A stretch of DNA of 64,000 nt. It comes from Amycolatopsis bullii (lineage in GTDB: Bacteria > Actinomycetota > Actinomycetes > Mycobacteriales > Pseudonocardiaceae). The notes beneath the pieces were generated by a model. The model did no database searches, was not told the origin of the DNA, and worked only from the letters and a program-made list of their open reading frames with translations. Of this stretch, positions 8,286 through 16,997 are shown piece by piece (positions within the stretch are counted from its first letter, which is position 1; each line of letters begins with the position of its first letter). Both the position numbers and the translations under genes were made by a program. The DNA lies in NCBI RefSeq assembly GCF_014654205.1, contig NZ_BNAW01000015.1, positions 62,001 to 126,000 of the forward strand, written 5' to 3'.

Positions 8286-8945
8286 TTATGCCCCGGGTAC
8301 GTCGTCCGAGCGGGTTTCCGGCGCCAGGCGCAGGCCGGGGTGCTCCGGCGGCAACGCCCGGTAGAGCACCCAGCCACTGACCGCGACGGTCAGCGCGACG
8401 AGCGGCCACGACAGCACCGTGCGCGCCACGCCGAGGGCGATCACCTGGCCGGCCCACCACAGCAGGCCGTAGACGACCACGCGCAGCGTGTACTGGAGCA
8501 CCCACACCCAGCTGGCCCGGGAGTAGGCCTTGAGCAGCACGGCGTCGCGGCGCCAGCGCGTCTTCTGGCCCAGCAGCAGGCCGACGACGACGCCGAGCAG
8601 CGGCCAGCGCACCACGATGCTGGCCGCCCACAGCAGCGCACTGGCCACATTGGACATCAGCTGCAGCAGGAAGAAGTCCTGGGCGCGGCCGGTGTGCAGG
8701 GCGATCAGCGCGGCGGCGACGACGGCGGCCAGGCTGACGACGAGCGCGCGGACCTTGCCACCCCCGGCGATCCGGACGATCCCGACCACGACGGCGACAG
8801 CGACGGCGGCAGCGGCACCCCAGGCCACAGACTGACCTGCGGCCAGCCAGCCGACGACGAAGCCGACGGGCGGGATGCTGGCGTCGAGCGCGCCCCGGCG
8901 GCCACCGAGGATCTGCGCGAGCGATTCACGGGGTTCTCCGGACAC
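8286..8945 (-). CDS. DUF3159 family membrane protein
   Basis: 219 residues, about six hydrophobic helices. The segments SLAQILGGRRGALDASIPPVGFVVGW, GRAQDFFLLQLMSNVASAL, RWPLLGVVVG, WRRDAVLLKAYSRASWVWVLQYTLRVVVYGLLW match the actinobacterial DUF3159 family. Function unknown; the protein should sit in the cytoplasmic membrane. Monocistronic; convergent with the kinase gene. Confidence 0.85.
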   Translation of the reverse strand: MSGEPRESLAQILGGRRGALDASIPPVGFVVGWLAAGQSVAWGAAAAVAVAVVVGIVRIAGGGKVRALVVSLAAVVAAALIALHTGRAQDFFLLQLMSNVASALLWAASIVVRWPLLGVVVGLLLGQKTRWRRDAVLLKAYSRASWVWVLQYTLRVVVYGLLWWAGQVIALGVARTVLSWPLVALTVAVSGWVLYRALPPEHPGLRLAPETRSDDVPGA

Positions 8946-9151
8946 GTGTCCAGCCTGCCGGATCGGGTCCGGGACGCCCCGGTCAGGGAGATTTTCGCCA
9001 CACCGGGTGCCGGATTTGACTCCGAGTGTGCGGTTTCACGGCATGCCGGAGGTGAAGACCACGTAATAGAGAGGCGGAGAAGGCCGACAAGATAAGACAC
9101 TGTTACCGCAGGCTGAACGCCCGGGGGTGGAGCGGGTTTGCGGCCGATGGT

Positions 9152-9170
9152 TAGTTGAGGTGTACAACTA
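9152..9170. promoter_or_regulatory. Inverted repeat upstream of SGNH gene
   Basis: TAGTTGAGGTGTACAACTA: two 6-base arms (TAGTTG/CAACTA) separated by 7 bases, 43 bases upstream of the SGNH hydrolase start. It stands out as AT-richer than its surroundings and could overlap a promoter. The regulator is unknown. Confidence 0.4.
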
Positions 9171-9213
9171 CATGTCGGGGTGTGTCGGTCGCAGGATGGG
9201 AAGGGGACCCAAC

Positions 9214-10029
9214 GTGTACGGATTCGACAGCTACGTAGCCCTCGGTGACAGCTTCACCGAAGGACTCAACGACGGCCTGCCGGACGGTTCCTTCCGGGGC
9301 TGGGCCGACCGGCTCGCGGAGGTGCTGGCCGCCGGCCGCAGCGACTTCCGCTACGCCAACCTGGCCCTGCGGGGCAAGATGCTCGACGAGATCCTGGACG
9401 AGCAGCTGCCGATCGCGTTGGAGCTCAAGCCCGACCTGGTGACGCTGTGTGCCGGCGGCAACGACATCATCGTGCCGGGCGCGGACGTCGACGCGGTCAC
9501 CGAGCGCCTGGAGGAGGGCGTCGCGAAGCTGCGCGAGGCGGGTATCCCGGTGCTGATGTTCAACGGCCCGGACACGAAGGTCCTGTCGGTGATGTCGGTG
9601 CTGCGCGGCAAGGTGGCGATCTACAACACCAACCTGTGGGCGATCGCGGAGCGCCACGGAGCCCGCATGGTCGACCTGTGGACGATGGCGCCCCTGCACG
9701 ACCGCCGAGCCTGGAGCGACGACCGGCTGCACTTCTCCCCGGACGCCCACCGCCGCATCGCGCTGAAGGCGGCGGAGGTGCTGGGGATCCCGGTGGAGGC
9801 GGACTGGCGCGAGCCGTGGCCCCTGGAGGACACGCCGAGCCGCTGGATCGACTCGCGGCGCTCGGACCTGACGTGGACGAAGGTGCACCTGCTGCCGTGG
9901 ATCCGGCGGCAGCTGCGAGGCGAGTCGATGGGCGACGGGCTGTCGCCGAAGCGGCCGCAGCTGGCGCCGCTGCTGCCGTTGGAGGTGCTCGAGGTGCCGG
10001 AGGCTGCGCCGCACCAGCAGGCGAGCTGA
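9214..10029 (+). CDS. SGNH/GDSL-family hydrolase
   Basis: 271 residues. Block I YVALGDSFTEG supplies the catalytic Ser, block II glycine is in ANLALRGK, block III is CAGGNDI with the oxyanion Asn, and block V DDRLHFSPDAHR supplies the Asp-x-x-His pair. Likely an esterase or lipase acting on acyl esters; the substrate is unknown. GTG at 9214 is preferred because GGAAGGGGA lies 7-8 bases upstream; in-frame starts further upstream (9127, 9196) would add non-homologous residues. No signal peptide is visible with this start, so it is probably cytoplasmic. Confidence 0.85.
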   Translation: MYGFDSYVALGDSFTEGLNDGLPDGSFRGWADRLAEVLAAGRSDFRYANLALRGKMLDEILDEQLPIALELKPDLVTLCAGGNDIIVPGADVDAVTERLEEGVAKLREAGIPVLMFNGPDTKVLSVMSVLRGKVAIYNTNLWAIAERHGARMVDLWTMAPLHDRRAWSDDRLHFSPDAHRRIALKAAEVLGIPVEADWREPWPLEDTPSRWIDSRRSDLTWTKVHLLPWIRRQLRGESMGDGLSPKRPQLAPLLPLEVLEVPEAAPHQQAS

Positions 10030-10463
10030 GGTTTCGGTCTTCGGGAGGGGCTTGAAGCGCGCCTGAGGGGTCGGCGCGGCAGCTCGCGGGTGTGGTGGCC
10101 CCGGCCTACCCGGCAGGCGGGCTGAGTCTTGCCTGCGGGAGGGCTCCGGCGTGGCGATCTCCAGGCCATCTCTGGACCGCGGCAGCAAAGCCCCACCCCG
10201 CCCGGAGTGCGCGCCCCAGAGAGCTGTACCCGCCCCCGAGCCCCCCGCTCCGGAGCGCTGCCCCGCCCAAAACCCGCCCAGGACCTGGCCCACCCTCCCA
10301 GGGGGAGCCACCCGCTTCCAGCGTACCGCCCACCTCCGACAGAACGTGCCCGACCGAACACGATCCCCCGAGTTGTCCACATGTCGACTTACCTGGGGAC
10401 AACTTGTGGAACACCACCCGGATTCAGGTCGCCAACCCGCGGCACCCGGCTTACAGTCCCCTT
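10030..10463. other. 434-base noncoding stretch
   Basis: No gene is supported here; the long open frames are GC-driven. The middle is C-rich without repeats. Near the end an imperfect inverted repeat, GTTGTCCACA at 10372-10381 and TGGGGACAAC at 10394-10403 (9 of 10 pairs), resembles two opposed actinobacterial DnaA boxes (TTGTCCACA). It lies 60-90 bases before the OmpA-type gene and may instead be an operator. The promoter of that gene is expected here. Confidence 0.5.
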
Positions 10464-11195
10464 ATGCGTCGGCGCTGGATCCTCGTGGTCCCGGTTGCGG
10501 TGCTGGTCACAGCGCTGCTCGCGGGTATCGCCACCTGGACTCGGTCCGGGAGCATGGAGCGGGACCTGACCGCGCGGTCGCAGGCCGCCCTCTTCCAAGC
10601 AGGCCTGCCCACCGGGGATGTCCGGTTCGACGGCCGGGACGCCACCCTCAGCGGGTTCCCGCCGGCGCAAGCGCTCCAAGCCCTCGAAATCGTGCAGCAC
10701 GTCGAGGGCGTCCGGGCCGCGAAGGTCAACGGCGACGTCATCCCCGTGGCGCCGAGCAGCACCACCGCGACCACGGCACCGACGACCACCACCACCACGA
10801 GCCCGCCGCCGACCACCAGCACCACCGCTCCGCCGCCCACCGACAAGGCCGGCGTGCAGGCCGAGATCGACCGGATGCTCACCGAGACACCCATCGCCTT
10901 CGAGCCCGACACGGCCAAGCTCACCCCCGACGGCGAACAGGCCGCGCGCAGCATCGCGGTCGCCCTCGCCAAGGCGCCCGCCGGGTTCCGGTACCGCGTC
11001 ACCGGGCACGTCGCGCGGGGGCCCGGTGGCGAGAGCGCCGCCCTCAAACTCTCGCGGGACCGCGCCCGGGCCGTCGCGCGGATCCTCACCGCCAACGGGC
11101 TGACGGCCAACCGCGTGACCTACCGGGGGCTGGGCGACACCCGGCCCGCCACCGGTGGCGAAGAAGACCGGCGTGTCGAGATCACGGTCGTTTGA
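10464..11195 (+). CDS. OmpA-domain envelope protein with N-terminal membrane anchor
   Basis: 243 residues. An N-terminal signal-anchor helix (residues 4-24, RRRWILVVPVAVLVTALLAG) is followed by a small domain with BON-like features (about 35-90, LTARSQAALFQAGLPTGDVRFDGRDA), a Thr/Pro-rich linker (about 95-128), and a C-terminal OmpA-type peptidoglycan-binding domain (about 135-243; IAFEPDTAKLTPDGEQ, RDRARAVARIL, GLGDTRP, RRVEITV). The layout is like mycobacterial ArfA, with one rather than more BON units. Probably tethers membrane to cell wall. The adjacent small membrane gene is 14 bases downstream, as in arf-like clusters. Confidence 0.8.
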   Translation: MRRRWILVVPVAVLVTALLAGIATWTRSGSMERDLTARSQAALFQAGLPTGDVRFDGRDATLSGFPPAQALQALEIVQHVEGVRAAKVNGDVIPVAPSSTTATTAPTTTTTTSPPPTTSTTAPPPTDKAGVQAEIDRMLTETPIAFEPDTAKLTPDGEQAARSIAVALAKAPAGFRYRVTGHVARGPGGESAALKLSRDRARAVARILTANGLTANRVTYRGLGDTRPATGGEEDRRVEITVV

Positions 11196-11209
11196 GGGGT
11201 GATGAGCTG

Positions 11210-11617
11210 ATGTTCTGGCTGTTCGGACAAATCTGGCTGTGGCTGATCGTCGCCTTCGCCCTGGGTGCGCTCACTTCGTGGCTCGTGGCGCGCACCGTCC
11301 AGCGCCCCAAGCCCGAGACCGCACCCGAAGCGCTCGAAGAACCCGAGGAGGAACCGCGGTACGAGCCGCCGCCCCCGCTCTCGACCGAGCAGACGCAGTT
11401 CATCCCCGCCGCCTGGGCGCAGCACGCGGCCGATCGGCGGCCCGAGGTGCACGACGACGACGAAGAACCGGATCCCGTCGGGCACCGCGAAGGGCACCTG
11501 CCGCTGCCGCCGCAGCGCGGGGCGGAGGCCGAGGAGTGGCCGACCGAAGACGAGCCCGCCTGGCCGCAGGCCGAAGAGGCCCCGCAGTGGCCGCAGCAGC
11601 CTGGGCGCGGTGGCTGA
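11210..11617 (+). CDS. Small membrane protein with acidic, Pro-rich tail
   Basis: 135 residues. One N-terminal transmembrane helix (MFWLFGQIWLWLIVAFALGA, residues 1-25) then WLVARTVQRPKPE and a long acidic, Pro- and Trp-containing cytoplasmic tail (EEPEEEP, DDDEEPD, repeated WP). ATG at 11210 follows GAGGGG. It forms an operon with the OmpA-domain gene. Function unknown; a partner of the OmpA-domain protein is plausible from spacing alone. Confidence 0.75.
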   Translation: MFWLFGQIWLWLIVAFALGALTSWLVARTVQRPKPETAPEALEEPEEEPRYEPPPPLSTEQTQFIPAAWAQHAADRRPEVHDDDEEPDPVGHREGHLPLPPQRGAEAEEWPTEDEPAWPQAEEAPQWPQQPGRGG

Positions 11618-11672
11618 CACCCATCCTGGTAAGTTCGGCTACGCACTGTGAGCGAGGGCTGAGGAGGGGTGT

Positions 11673-12149
11673 GTGGCGCTCCCCCATTGGACGTCGCAGC
11701 AGGTCCTGCCGCCGGGCCGGCACGCGGGGGACCTCGCCGACGTCTACGAACGCCTGGTGTTCGACGCCCCGCACCAGAACGACCGCGAGATCCTGTTCAG
11801 CGCGCTCAACAGCTACCTCGGCGTCGCCCGGCGGATCATCCCGTCCGGCCGCGCCTGGATCGGCGGCGAGCTCATCACCCGGACCGCCCACCCGCCGCGC
11901 AGCCTCGACGTCGTCCTCATCCCGGACGAGTGGGGCGCGCTCAAGCGGCTCGACGACGCCGGCCGGTCCGCGCTCTACGGCCTGCTCACGCTGCGCGGCG
12001 TGATCGTCGGGCAGCCGGCGATGTACCTCGACCAGGTGCAGCCGGTCGGCGGCATGCTGGACGGCTTCCTCTGCCGTCCCGGCGACGAAGACGTCTGGGC
12101 CGAGGTCTGGGCCGAAGGCGGCAGGGGCTACCCGGAGATGATCTGGTGA
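11673..12149 (+). CDS. DUF6932-like, degenerate nucleotidyltransferase-fold protein
   Basis: 158 residues. The segment RAWIGGELITRTAHPPRSLDVVLIP (about residues 60-84) has the hG[G/S] helix followed by a beta strand of the polymerase-beta/MNT nucleotidyltransferase fold, as in the DUF6932 group (consensus like W-G-S-F-V-T...D-D-V-V). The first of the two catalytic acidic residues is replaced by Ser (RSLDVV), so catalysis may be lost. GTG start after GAGGAGG. The stop overlaps the next gene by 4 bases (GTGA), so the two products are made together. Antitoxin or sensor roles are possible but unproven. Confidence 0.6.
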   Translation: MALPHWTSQQVLPPGRHAGDLADVYERLVFDAPHQNDREILFSALNSYLGVARRIIPSGRAWIGGELITRTAHPPRSLDVVLIPDEWGALKRLDDAGRSALYGLLTLRGVIVGQPAMYLDQVQPVGGMLDGFLCRPGDEDVWAEVWAEGGRGYPEMIW

Positions 12150-13027
12150 GGAACGAGTTCCGGCGCATCGCCGACGAGATCCCCGGCGGCACGTGGCTCG
12201 ACGACCTGGCCCGCGCCTCGGCGATGGCGGCCAACGCCAAGTTCGAGCGGACGTCCCGCTCTCCGCTGCTGCACGTCTCGGTGATCGGCGAGCAGACCAT
12301 CGACGCCTACACGTTCTCGGACATCAGCCGCGCCCTGCAGGACGCGACGGCGAAGATCGGGCACATCATCCGGAACCCCTCCGGCGAGGTCACCCAGGTC
12401 CAGCAGACCGACCGGGACAAGGCGCCGCTGATCCAGCGCGGCCAGGCGGGCAACGCGATCTTCTTCGGCTTCCCGGAGCCGCTGGCCGACGACGCCCTGA
12501 TCGTCGACGGCATCGAGACGCTGTCCGAGCGCGCGGTCAAGGAGCTGTGCGACTTCCTGCCGGCGAACGGCTCGGACGACGGCGCGCTCGACGCCGTGCT
12601 GCTCCAGCGCGACACGGTCCGCAACGCCGTCAGCGACATCGTCAACGCCGTCGCGAAGAACGCCGGCATCGGGATGGCGCTGACCCCGACCGCGGGCGAG
12701 CAGGTCACCCGCAGCATGACCACCGAGCAGGCCCGGATCCTGCAGGGCAGCCTCCGCGAGTCCCGCGAGGAGGTCGGCTACGAGACGGTGCGCGGGCGGC
12801 TCGACGGCGTCCGCACCCGGCGCCGGATCTTCTACCTCGACCGCGAGTCGGGCGGCACGATCCAGGGCGCGGTGGCGCCGGACCTGCTCGACCAGATCAA
12901 GGAGAACCTCGATCGCCCGGTGACGGCCCGGCTGCGCGTCGTGCGCACGACGACGATCGACGGCCGCCGCGGACGGCCCGTCTTCGAACTCCTCGAAATC
13001 ACCCCGGAAGTCAGCCTTTTCGACTGA
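12146..13027 (+). CDS. Uncharacterised 293-residue partner of the nucleotidyltransferase-like protein
   Basis: I do not recognise a named family. The protein has a mixed helical/strand N-terminal part (IIRNPSGEVTQVQQTDRDKAP), a central helical region (residues about 130-190, VRNAVSDIVNAVAKNAGIGMAL) and a C-terminal small beta domain (about 225-293) with the pattern RLDGVRTRRRIFYLDRESGG and LRVVRTTTIDGRRGRP, like OB/SH3-type substrate-recognition ends. No signal peptide or membrane helix. GTG start in GTGA overlap with the preceding gene. The pair is isolated from other genes on both sides and could be a two-component toxin-antitoxin or defence cassette; this is inference from gene architecture only. 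Confidence 0.7.
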   Translation: MRNEFRRIADEIPGGTWLDDLARASAMAANAKFERTSRSPLLHVSVIGEQTIDAYTFSDISRALQDATAKIGHIIRNPSGEVTQVQQTDRDKAPLIQRGQAGNAIFFGFPEPLADDALIVDGIETLSERAVKELCDFLPANGSDDGALDAVLLQRDTVRNAVSDIVNAVAKNAGIGMALTPTAGEQVTRSMTTEQARILQGSLRESREEVGYETVRGRLDGVRTRRRIFYLDRESGGTIQGAVAPDLLDQIKENLDRPVTARLRVVRTTTIDGRRGRPVFELLEITPEVSLFD

Positions 13028-13277
13028 AAAGTCCGTTGTGCGACTTTCGTCGTGAACGCTGGTACCGACGGTCGTCGTGGGCCGAACGGCCACGAAAACA
13101 GTGGGAACTCCGATATTCTTCCCATTGATCATCGGGCCACGTCATGCCCGCCATGTCAGGAAATATCGATACCCGAGCGCAAATGGTGGGACAATGACTT
13201 TTTCCGGAATGTAACAATTTCGTTCGGGGCCACACTTATGGGTTAACGTCGTCGCACTCCCACCCGAAGGGGTTCGC

Positions 13278-13943
13278 ATGATGACCGACCCGCAGTACCC
13301 GCCGGCCACCGCGCGCCACGGCAGACCCGCGCCGCCGGTGACGGCCACGGAGCGTCGTCAAGCCAATGCGAAGCCCGCGCGGAACATCCTGGCCATCGTC
13401 GGCCTGCTGCTCGGCGTGGCCGCGCTGGTCGTGACCTTCGTGCCGGACATCGAGTGGGTCGCGTGGCCGCTGGGCGGGATCGGGCTGATCCTGGCCGTCA
13501 CCGGGCTGGTCCAGGTCAAGAAGGGCACCGTGGGCGACCGCGGGGTGGCCGTCACCGCCACCGCCGTCACCGCCGCCGCGCTGCTCACCACGGGCGGGAT
13601 GCTGCTGTACTCGACCTTCTTCGGCGGCGGCGAGTCCGGGCTCCACCTGCCCGCGGTGGCCACCGACAAGCACGCCGTCACGTTCCAGGTGACCTCGGCG
13701 GGCGGCGCGACCGTGCGCTACGGCAGCCTCAACGACCAGCGCACCGAAAACGCGCCCGCCAGCACCGACGCGTGGCAGGGGCAGGCGTCCTACAACAATG
13801 GCTCCTACCTGTTGACGCTCACCGCGGACACCCGCAACGCGACGGTCAGCAACGAAATCCGCTGCGCCATTCTGGTCGACGGCAAGAAGGTCGCGGAAAA
13901 CAGCGGGACGACCATCGCGCTCTGCACCGCGAACGTCGGCTGA
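13278..13943 (+). CDS. Membrane protein with MmpS-like C-terminal domain
   Basis: 221 residues. Pro-rich N-terminus, two to three transmembrane helices (about 36-58, 60-80 and 92-112; the first pair brackets VPDIEWVAWPLGGIG), then an extracytoplasmic beta domain from about residue 128 (HAVTFQVTSAGGATVRYGS ... RCAILVDGKKVAENSG) resembling the MmpS/DUF4190-plus-MmpS architecture common in actinobacteria. Two Cys in the beta domain (IRCAI, ALCTAN) may form a disulfide. Function unknown. Preceded by a 250-base intergenic stretch that is unusually AT-rich for this window and probably holds its promoter. Confidence 0.72.
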   Translation: MMTDPQYPPATARHGRPAPPVTATERRQANAKPARNILAIVGLLLGVAALVVTFVPDIEWVAWPLGGIGLILAVTGLVQVKKGTVGDRGVAVTATAVTAAALLTTGGMLLYSTFFGGGESGLHLPAVATDKHAVTFQVTSAGGATVRYGSLNDQRTENAPASTDAWQGQASYNNGSYLLTLTADTRNATVSNEIRCAILVDGKKVAENSGTTIALCTANVG

Positions 13944-13962
13944 GCGGGGATGCCGCCTGGCG

Positions 13963-13994
13963 ACCGGCCGGCCTACCCCCACGTCGGCCGGCCG
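13963..13994. terminator. GC hairpin after MmpS-like gene
   Basis: CCGGCCGGCC at 13963-13972 pairs perfectly with GGCCGGCCGG at 13985-13994 across a 12-base loop, 20 bases after the stop codon. It lies between convergent genes and may serve both. No U tract. Confidence 0.5.
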
Positions 13995-14222
13995 GGCCGC
14001 CACGAGCCGCTCCTGGCGGCTCCGGGCCCCGCGGGGAGATTTCCCGCGCGGGACCTGGCACCGGCGTCTCCGCCTGCCCCTCCCCTAGGGCTCAGCCGGC
14101 ACCGCCGAACCTACGCGGACACCGCCCGCGCCCACTAAGAATCCACTAAGGATTCAGCACGGGGGCGGGGTCGTGACCCATTCGCAACGAAATTCCCGCT
14201 GCCCGAAAGGGCCGGAAAGACT

Positions 14223-16997
14223 TCACTGCAGATCGGCGAGTTCGGAGCGCACCTCACCGACGAGCTTCGGGTGCACGCGCTCGTAAATGCGCACCGACAA
14301 CGCCAGTTGTTCGCGCGCGCCGTCGATGTCGCCGCGGGCCCGCAGCACCCGGCCCAGCGTCAGCCGCAGCGTCCCCTCCCGCGCGACGAACTCGCGGCTG
14401 ATCGCCAGGTCGATCGCTTCCCAGACGTACCGCTCGGCGGCCTCGTGGTCCCCGGCCCGCAGGCTGAGCTCGGCCAGCTTGCCCAGGGAGGCGACGACCT
14501 GGTCGTCGTCACCGAACTCGCGGTCGATCCGCAGGCCGGCGCGCTGGTGGGCGATCGCGGCGGGCAGCCGGCCCGCTCGCTTCTCCGCCTGCGCGCAGCT
14601 GCTGAGCGCCTGGCCGCGCAGGGTGACGTCGGGGGCGTTCGCGATGGCCTCGGCCAGCCGTTCGATGGCCGCTTCGTGCTCGCCGAGCCGGCTCAGCGCG
14701 CGGCCGAGGTGCAGGTCCACCGACGTGCGCAGCCGCTCGTCGGCCGAGGCGGCGGCGAGCTCCGCCGCCCGTTCGGCGTCGGCGAGCCCGAAGCCCGGCA
14801 GCTCGAAGGTGAGCGCGATCTCGCACCGCGCGAGCCGCAGCCAGCACTGCCCCGCGACGTCGCCCGCCGCTTCGGCGGCGGCGACACCGAGGTCGGCCAT
14901 CCGCGTCCACTCGTCCAGCAGCGGGCAGGCGACGCGGTAGGTGTGCGCCAGCCGGGCCAGCCGCCAGACGTCGCCGTAGCGCCCGGCCGCGTACGCGGCG
15001 TCGAGGACGGCCAGGAGGTTCGGCCACTCGGCCGCGAACCAGTCGTGCGCCTCGGCGAAGCCGGACAGCGGCGGCATCACGTCGTCGGCGAGGACGTGGG
15101 AGAAGTCGAGCGGGTCGGCGACCCGGCCGAGCCGTCGCCGCGCCCGGTCGGCCACCGCCTGGTAGTAGCGGACCGTCGAGCCGAGCACTTCGTCGCGGTC
15201 CTTGTCGCTCAGTTCCTGTTCCGCGAGCTCCCGCAGGTACAGCGAGACGAGGTCGTGCGGCACGAAGACGTCACGTTCGGTCTCGGCGATGAGGTTGTGC
15301 GCGGCCAGCGCGCGCAGCCGCCGCCGGGCCTCGGCCACCGGGATCTGCGCGACCGCGGCCACCACGTGCGGCCCCGCCATCACCCCGGGCACCGCGCCCA
15401 GCTGCAGGAACGTCTCCGCGACCTCGCCGGGCAGCCCGCGGAAGGAGACGTCGAACGCCGCGCGGACGCTGTCGTCGGCCCCGTCGACCTGGAGCCCCGC
15501 GAGCCGGGTGCGTTCGTTGCCGAGTTCGTCGACGAGCTCCTCCGCCGTTCGCTGGGCGCCGGCCGAAAGCCGTGCGCCCGCGATCCGCAGCGCCAGCGGC
15601 AGGTAGCCGCAGAGCCGCGCGAGGGCGTGGTTGAGGCTCGCCGGGCCGGCGAGCTCCTCGATCAGCGCGACGGCGTCGTCGGGTGCGAGGGTGCCGAGCA
15701 CGCGCTGCTTGGCCGCGTTCGACACGGCGAGCCCGTCGAGGCGCGAGCGGCTGGTCACCACCGTCATCGTCCGCGCGCTCGGCGGCAGCAGCGGGCGCAC
15801 CTGCTCGGCGGTGCGGGCGTCGTCGAGCAGCACCAGCATCCGCCGTCCGGCGATCAGCGACCGGTAGAGGGCGACGCGCTCGTGCAGCAGCTCCGGGACC
15901 TTCGCGGTTTCGACGCCGAGGCCGAGCAGGAACTGGGTGAGCAGCTCGGCCGGCTCCAGCGGCGGGTGGTGCGGGTCGAAGCCGCGCAGCGACGCGAACA
16001 GCACGCCGTCCGGGAACCGCGAAGCAACGCGGTGCGCCCACCACACGACGAGGGTGCTCTTGCCGACCCCGGCGGTGCCGCTGACCACGGCGATCGTCGT
16101 CTGCCCGGCCTCGGCCCGGGTGACCAGGCCGTCGAGCCAGGCCAGCTCTTCGGCGCGGCCGGCCAGGTTCGGCACCGCCGCGGGCAGCTGCGAAATCGCC
16201 GAACCGCCGCTTTCCCGGGAAAGTGGCGGCCCCTGGTGGGCACCTTCCCGGGAAAGTGGCGGGAGGTCGTCGTTGAGGACGCGCTCGTGCAGCCAGCGGA
16301 GTTCGGCGCCGGGCTCGACGCCGAGGGTCCGCAGCGTCGCGCGGGAGACCGTCCGGTACAGCTCGAGCGCGTCCCCGCGGCGGCCCGCGTGGTAGAGCGC
16401 CCGCATCAGCTGCCCGGCGGCCCGCTCGGCCAGCGGATCGGCCCGGACGATCGGGCTGAGCTCGACGATCAGCTCCGCGTGCCGGCCGAGTTCGAGGTCG
16501 GCGTCGACGCGGGCGCCGTGCACGGCCTTGCGGAGGTCCTCCAGCTCGGGGGCCCGCAGCGACTCGGGCACCCCGCCCAGCGCGGGGCCCTGCCAGAGCG
16601 CGAGTGCTTCGGCCAGCAGCGCGGCGGCGGCCTCCGGGGTGGCCACCGACGCGCGGTCCAGCAGCGTGCGCGCCCGGTGGACGTCGATCCGGTCGGGCTC
16701 GACGTCCAGCCGGTAGCCCGGCGGGGTGGTGAGGATGCGCGGGCCGTCGAGGTCGCGCAGGATCCGCCGCAGGTGGGAGACGTTGCCGTGGACGATGGTC
16801 CGCGCGGTCGCCGGCGGGTCGTGGCCCCACAGGGCGTCGATGATCTCGTCGAGCCCGACGACCTTGCCGGGCTTGAGCGCCAGCAGCGCGAGCAGGCCGC
16901 GGACCCCGGGGCCGCCGATCGGGACGGGGTCGTCGCCGTGGAAGAGCTGAACGGGCCCGAGCAGCTGGAGCCGGGTCTGGGCCATGCTCGCGCCCAC
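14223..16997 (-). CDS. AfsR/SARP-type regulator with BTAD, NB-ARC and TPR domains
   Basis: 924 residues. OmpR-like winged HTH (about 1-95; HGNVSHLRRILRDL recognition region), BTAD (about 98-245), NB-ARC NTPase (about 270-600) with Walker A GTAGVGKST near residue 305 and Walker B MLVLLDDA, then C-terminal TPR repeats (about 650-920). This is the AfsR layout; such proteins activate natural-product genes in response to phosphorylation or ligand signals. No biosynthetic cluster lies next to it here, so the target is unknown. ATG at 16991 (MAQTRLQLLGP) is an equally good start. The linker between BTAD and NB-ARC contains a duplicated palindromic sequence. Confidence 0.9.
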   Translation of the reverse strand: MGASMAQTRLQLLGPVQLFHGDDPVPIGGPGVRGLLALLALKPGKVVGLDEIIDALWGHDPPATARTIVHGNVSHLRRILRDLDGPRILTTPPGYRLDVEPDRIDVHRARTLLDRASVATPEAAAALLAEALALWQGPALGGVPESLRAPELEDLRKAVHGARVDADLELGRHAELIVELSPIVRADPLAERAAGQLMRALYHAGRRGDALELYRTVSRATLRTLGVEPGAELRWLHERVLNDDLPPLSREGAHQGPPLSRESGGSAISQLPAAVPNLAGRAEELAWLDGLVTRAEAGQTTIAVVSGTAGVGKSTLVVWWAHRVASRFPDGVLFASLRGFDPHHPPLEPAELLTQFLLGLGVETAKVPELLHERVALYRSLIAGRRMLVLLDDARTAEQVRPLLPPSARTMTVVTSRSRLDGLAVSNAAKQRVLGTLAPDDAVALIEELAGPASLNHALARLCGYLPLALRIAGARLSAGAQRTAEELVDELGNERTRLAGLQVDGADDSVRAAFDVSFRGLPGEVAETFLQLGAVPGVMAGPHVVAAVAQIPVAEARRRLRALAAHNLIAETERDVFVPHDLVSLYLRELAEQELSDKDRDEVLGSTVRYYQAVADRARRRLGRVADPLDFSHVLADDVMPPLSGFAEAHDWFAAEWPNLLAVLDAAYAAGRYGDVWRLARLAHTYRVACPLLDEWTRMADLGVAAAEAAGDVAGQCWLRLARCEIALTFELPGFGLADAERAAELAAASADERLRTSVDLHLGRALSRLGEHEAAIERLAEAIANAPDVTLRGQALSSCAQAEKRAGRLPAAIAHQRAGLRIDREFGDDDQVVASLGKLAELSLRAGDHEAAERYVWEAIDLAISREFVAREGTLRLTLGRVLRARGDIDGAREQLALSVRIYERVHPKLVGEVRSELADLQ
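16204..16262. repeat. In-frame duplicated palindrome in the regulator linker
   Basis: An 18-bp direct repeat TTCCCGGGAAAGTGGCGG occurs at 16212-16229 and 16245-16262, exactly 33 bases (11 codons) apart. The first copy is the centre of a near-perfect 26-bp palindrome (16204-16229, core CTTTCCCGGGAAAG). In the regulator both copies read as PPLSRE. The style resembles the palindromic intergenic hairpins elsewhere in the window, suggesting a short mobile or dispersed repeat accepted in a flexible linker. Confidence 0.75.
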
